From CBFIDE01 sp965661265 (lineage in GTDB: Bacteria; Bacteroidota; Bacteroidia; Flavobacteriales; Schleiferiaceae), in the NCBI GenBank assembly GCA_965661265.1, contig CBFIDE010000002.1, positions 62,001 through 126,000 of the forward strand: a DNA stretch of 64,000 nucleotides, given 5' to 3'. Every line of letters starts with the position of its first letter. Position 1 is the stretch's first letter. The notes below the pieces were generated by a model. The model was not told the DNA's origin, ran no database searches, and saw only the letters and a list, made by a program, of their open reading frames with translations. Both the position numbers and the translations under genes were made by a program. Below, in pieces: positions 62,941 to 64,000 of this stretch.

Positions 62941-63025
62941 TCTACAAAGGTCGGTTAGAAGAATTAATTATCCATCTTTTTCTTCATTTTTAGTAGACTA
63001 TCATACCTTTATAAAAAATTTAAAA

Positions 63026-63490
63026 ATGCGCAAATTCATTCTTTCATTAAGTTTATTATCACTTTTAATCGCTTGTAATCAGAATGCTGAACCTACAGCA
63101 AAGGAGCAGGGTGATGCTATCGTTTCACGCTTGGAGTTTCAGTTAGATTCTCTCAAAGGTGAGGTAATTAAGATCCATGATATTACCATGGCAGACTTAA
63201 ATACCCTTGCAGAATTAAGACAAGATTTAAAGAATTCTGCACCAACCACAAAGAATGATAGTATTAAAGTAAGAGATGGGATTTCAGATCTTAATACAGC
63301 TCAGGATTTAATGTTTGATTGGATGCACAATTTTAAATATGCCGAATTGGTTGATGCTAGTTATGGCGAAAAGCATGACTATCTTAGGGCTCAGCGAAAT
63401 AAAATCCAAGAAATAAAGGACTTCACAGATGATGCGATGAATAAGGCAAGACTTTATACAAATGATATTAAAGCTAAAAAAACAAAGTAG
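63026..63490 (+). CDS. Exported lipoprotein of unknown function, coiled-coil rich
   Basis: The start is set at ATG 63026, where a lipoprotein signal begins: MRKFILSLSLLSLLIACNQN with Cys as the lipidated residue; an earlier ATG adds 32 unlikely residues. The mature 137 residues are mainly helical, with DAIVSRLEFQLDSLKGEVIK and DDAMNKARLYTNDIKAKKTK. Proteins of this type, called viral A-type inclusion-like in some Bacteroidota, sit next to SCO genes; I rely on memory for that. Function unknown. Confidence 0.8.
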   Translation: MRKFILSLSLLSLLIACNQNAEPTAKEQGDAIVSRLEFQLDSLKGEVIKIHDITMADLNTLAELRQDLKNSAPTTKNDSIKVRDGISDLNTAQDLMFDWMHNFKYAELVDASYGEKHDYLRAQRNKIQEIKDFTDDAMNKARLYTNDIKAKKTK

Positions 63491-63500
63491 CCGATTTATT

Positions 63501-63865
63501 GATATTTCAGAACAAATTGAGATGACTTCCAAAGCTGTAGATCGCTTTTATTTGTTTATGTTGGAAACCACTGAAGGAAAAGATAGAGATAGAGCGTACA
63601 GCAATTTCTTAAAGGATACATGAATATTGAGGTAGAACTAAACTCCTTATTAAGTAAGAATAAGATTAGACCTCTTAATGAGAACTCGGCTAAAATCTGT
63701 GAAATTACATTAGAGTTATGGCTGAAATATAAGACGGAGCAGAAAAGAGATGATACTCTTAACAATAATGTTATCAAACTTTAGAGACAAACCTTTGATG
63801 ATTTGTTTTATGCAATGCGGGTTCCAGAAAAAGGGAAGGAAGTTGTTCATAAGCTTACTCAATAA
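63501..63865 (+). pseudogene. Eroded small coding sequences
   Basis: A frame with no start codon reads ISEQIEMTSKAVDRFYLFML to TGA at 63621, overlapped (ATGA) by an ORF at 63620 (MNIEVELNSLLSKNKIRPLN) that ends in a TAG at 63782 and, reading through, continues as RQTFDDLFYAMRVPEKGKEV to TAA at 63863. The composition looks coding in each piece but no family is recognised. I infer a decayed gene or two; they could be two short real genes. Confidence 0.4.
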
Positions 63866-63917
63866 AGAGGACATAGTGGCTTTAGATGTCACTCTGAATT
63901 TTCATTAAGCTAAGATC

Positions 63918-64000
63918 TTATTTGGGCTTTTTGTACACAGGCACCGTAGAGCAGGCCTCTCCGTACATGATGGATTTAGAATACTTTTGAATGTATTGAA
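63918..64000 (-). CDS. Unidentified protein, C-terminal end (partial, runs off right edge)
   Basis: The minus-strand frame is open from 64000 to TAA at 63918-63920 and ends YSKSIMYGEACSTVPVYKKP then K. Twenty-six codons are too few to name a family. The basic C-terminus and codon use look like a true gene end. It would converge on the eroded region to its left. Confidence 0.4.
   Translation of the reverse strand, partial: QYIQKYSKSIMYGEACSTVPVYKKPK

Overview
The window is ordinary chromosome from an AT-rich marine-type Bacteroidota, most likely order Flavobacteriales (perhaps Cryomorphaceae or Schleiferiaceae; that rank is a guess). The signs are: Bacteroidota -7 boxes (TAnnTTTG) before many genes; three proteins with type IX secretion (T9SS) C-terminal sorting domains; a complete MoxR-DUF58-BatABCDE stress/aerotolerance operon; an S46 dipeptidyl-peptidase; a SecA without the C-terminal zinc site; a TraR/DksA-like protein with only one cysteine; and a patatin-BamA fusion. 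There is no phage, IS element, CRISPR array or rRNA operon.

Layout. 1-5.9 kb: end of a nitroreductase, a Crp/Fnr regulator, a patatin-BamA outer-membrane protein, uvrC, a Nudix hydrolase and a truncated Zn-alcohol-dehydrogenase-like gene. 5.9-8.5 kb: an arsenic operon (arsR with a clear palindromic operator, DUF6428, ArsC/LMW-PTP-like, ACR3). 8.6-9.2 kb: a small membrane LuxR-type regulator broken by a one-base frameshift. 9.4-16 kb: TonB-receptor-like outer-membrane protein, menB, serine hydrolase, Pgi/Pmi, lipB. 16-19.5 kb: a T9SS cargo, a tiny CTERM-like protein, lspA and a DksA-like gene. 19.5-27.8 kb: ileS, a prokaryotic glutamate-receptor-type K+ channel, RidA, a CPA antiporter, an ArsN2-like acetyltransferase, a PduO-type adenosyltransferase and a DUF2795 protein. 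27.9-37 kb: secA, an aminotransferase with most of its middle deleted, an ABC-F ATPase, and an operon of LolD-like ATPase, odd SDR, outer-membrane protein and aminomuconate-semialdehyde-dehydrogenase-like ALDH. 37-41.4 kb: rmuC, marC, sterol-desaturase family, tRNA-Ala(GGC) and a DEAD-box helicase. 41.5-49.6 kb: the Bat operon, eight genes that all overlap. 49.8-54.2 kb: a PhoX-like T9SS protein, a di-haem peroxidase and a broken 7TMR-DISM gene. 54.3-64 kb: DPP7-like peptidase, amidophosphoribosyltransferase, ACMSD, another T9SS protein, a DUF3667 pseudogene, 3-hydroxyanthranilate dioxygenase, a SCO protein, a lipoprotein and eroded coding sequence.

Two themes stand out. First, a lower kynurenine (tryptophan) catabolic route is scattered over 38 kb rather than clustered: 3-hydroxyanthranilate 3,4-dioxygenase, ACMSD, an AMSDH-like ALDH and a RidA that fits 2-aminomuconate deaminase; an aminotransferase remnant of the kynurenine/methionine type lies nearby. 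Second, at least five genes are visibly decaying by different routes (frameshift, internal deletion, in-frame stops, truncation), which suggests recent loss of sensory and accessory functions in an otherwise intact housekeeping region. The most unusual intact gene is the glutamate-receptor-like channel with a TVGYGD filter at 23032-24075. No wholly new system is evident.
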